A stretch of DNA of 64,000 nt, taken from contig NZ_CP035952.1 in NCBI RefSeq assembly GCF_004214895.1, positions 4,164,501-4,228,500 on the forward strand. Direction: 5' to 3'. How positions within the stretch are numbered: the first letter of the stretch is position 1; every line of letters starts with the position of its first letter. A model generated the notes under the pieces. The model made no database searches, had not been told where the DNA came from, and was given only the letters and a program-made list of their open reading frames with translations. The DNA comes from Pseudomonas tructae. GTDB taxonomy: Bacteria; Pseudomonadota; Gammaproteobacteria; Pseudomonadales; Pseudomonadaceae. Position numbers and translations under genes: made by a program. Of this stretch, positions 63,979 through 64,000 are shown in pieces.

Positions 63979-63994
63979 CCGGCCTCACGGCCGG
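63979..63994 (+). other. Hairpin after nasT
   Basis: CCGGCC-TCAC-GGCCGG, perfect 6-bp stem and 4-nt loop, 10 bp after the nasT stop. The sequence that would tell a terminator from a leader element lies beyond the window. Confidence 0.5.
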
Positions 63995-64000
63995 ACAGGC

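Overview
The window is chromosomal DNA of a Pseudomonas, most likely of the P. putida / P. fluorescens lineage. It is GC-rich, it carries Pseudomonas REP-type palindromes, and its housekeeping order (moeA-moaB, mqo, an MCP, an MsbA-like ABC exporter, pdxB, a MATE pump, tusA, rlmM, acnA, an Aer-type receptor, amt, dgt, dacB, rlmL, rmf, pyrD, nasST) agrees with what I remember of P. putida chromosomes. No database could be searched, so every family name rests on reading motifs and on remembered reference proteins.

Positions 1-39,416 are ordinary core genome. They hold cofactor and central metabolism (moeA, moaB, mqo, pdxB, acnA, pyrD), RNA modification (rlmM, rlmL, an RluA-type synthase, tusA, tRNA-Pro), chemotaxis and signalling (two methyl-accepting proteins, a CHASE-PAS-GGDEF diguanylate cyclase, a BvgA/BvgS-like phosphorelay), transport (ABC exporter, MATE, CPA2 antiporter, Amt), envelope functions (dacB, an M15 peptidase, the DUF883 / holin-like trio) and small conserved proteins. 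Regulatory features include a perfect LexA box, hairpin-rich leaders before acnA and rmf, a TetR-style palindrome, and BvgA-like inverted heptads before the response regulator.

Positions 39,461-62,023 are a complete type III secretion island of the Inv/Mxi-Spa (Salmonella SPI-1) class, with every gene on the minus strand. Transcription starts with an InvF-like AraC activator and runs through sctC, sctW, sctV, sctN, sctO, sctP, sctQ, sctR, sctS, sctT, sctU, a SicA-like chaperone, the SipB/SipC/SipD-like translocators and tip, and an IacP-like acyl carrier protein. A second block follows: a short HilA-like regulator, sctD, sctF, sctI, sctJ, sctK, sctL, a protein in the OrgC position, and a 419-residue unrecognised multi-hydrophobic protein that is the best effector candidate. 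The order follows SPI-1 closely, but no invB, invH, sipA, sptP/sicP, iagB or hilC/hilD homologue is present. The island sits between pyrD and nasS, genes I remember as adjacent in P. putida KT2440.

Positions 62,174-64,000 return to core genome: the nitrate-sensing pair nasS-nasT, followed by a hairpin cut by the window end. The probable logic is that InvF, aided by SicA, and the HilA-like protein switch on an injectisome with translocators but very few local effectors. The last island gene ends only 44 bp before pyrD on the same strand, so read-through into pyrimidine synthesis is possible.
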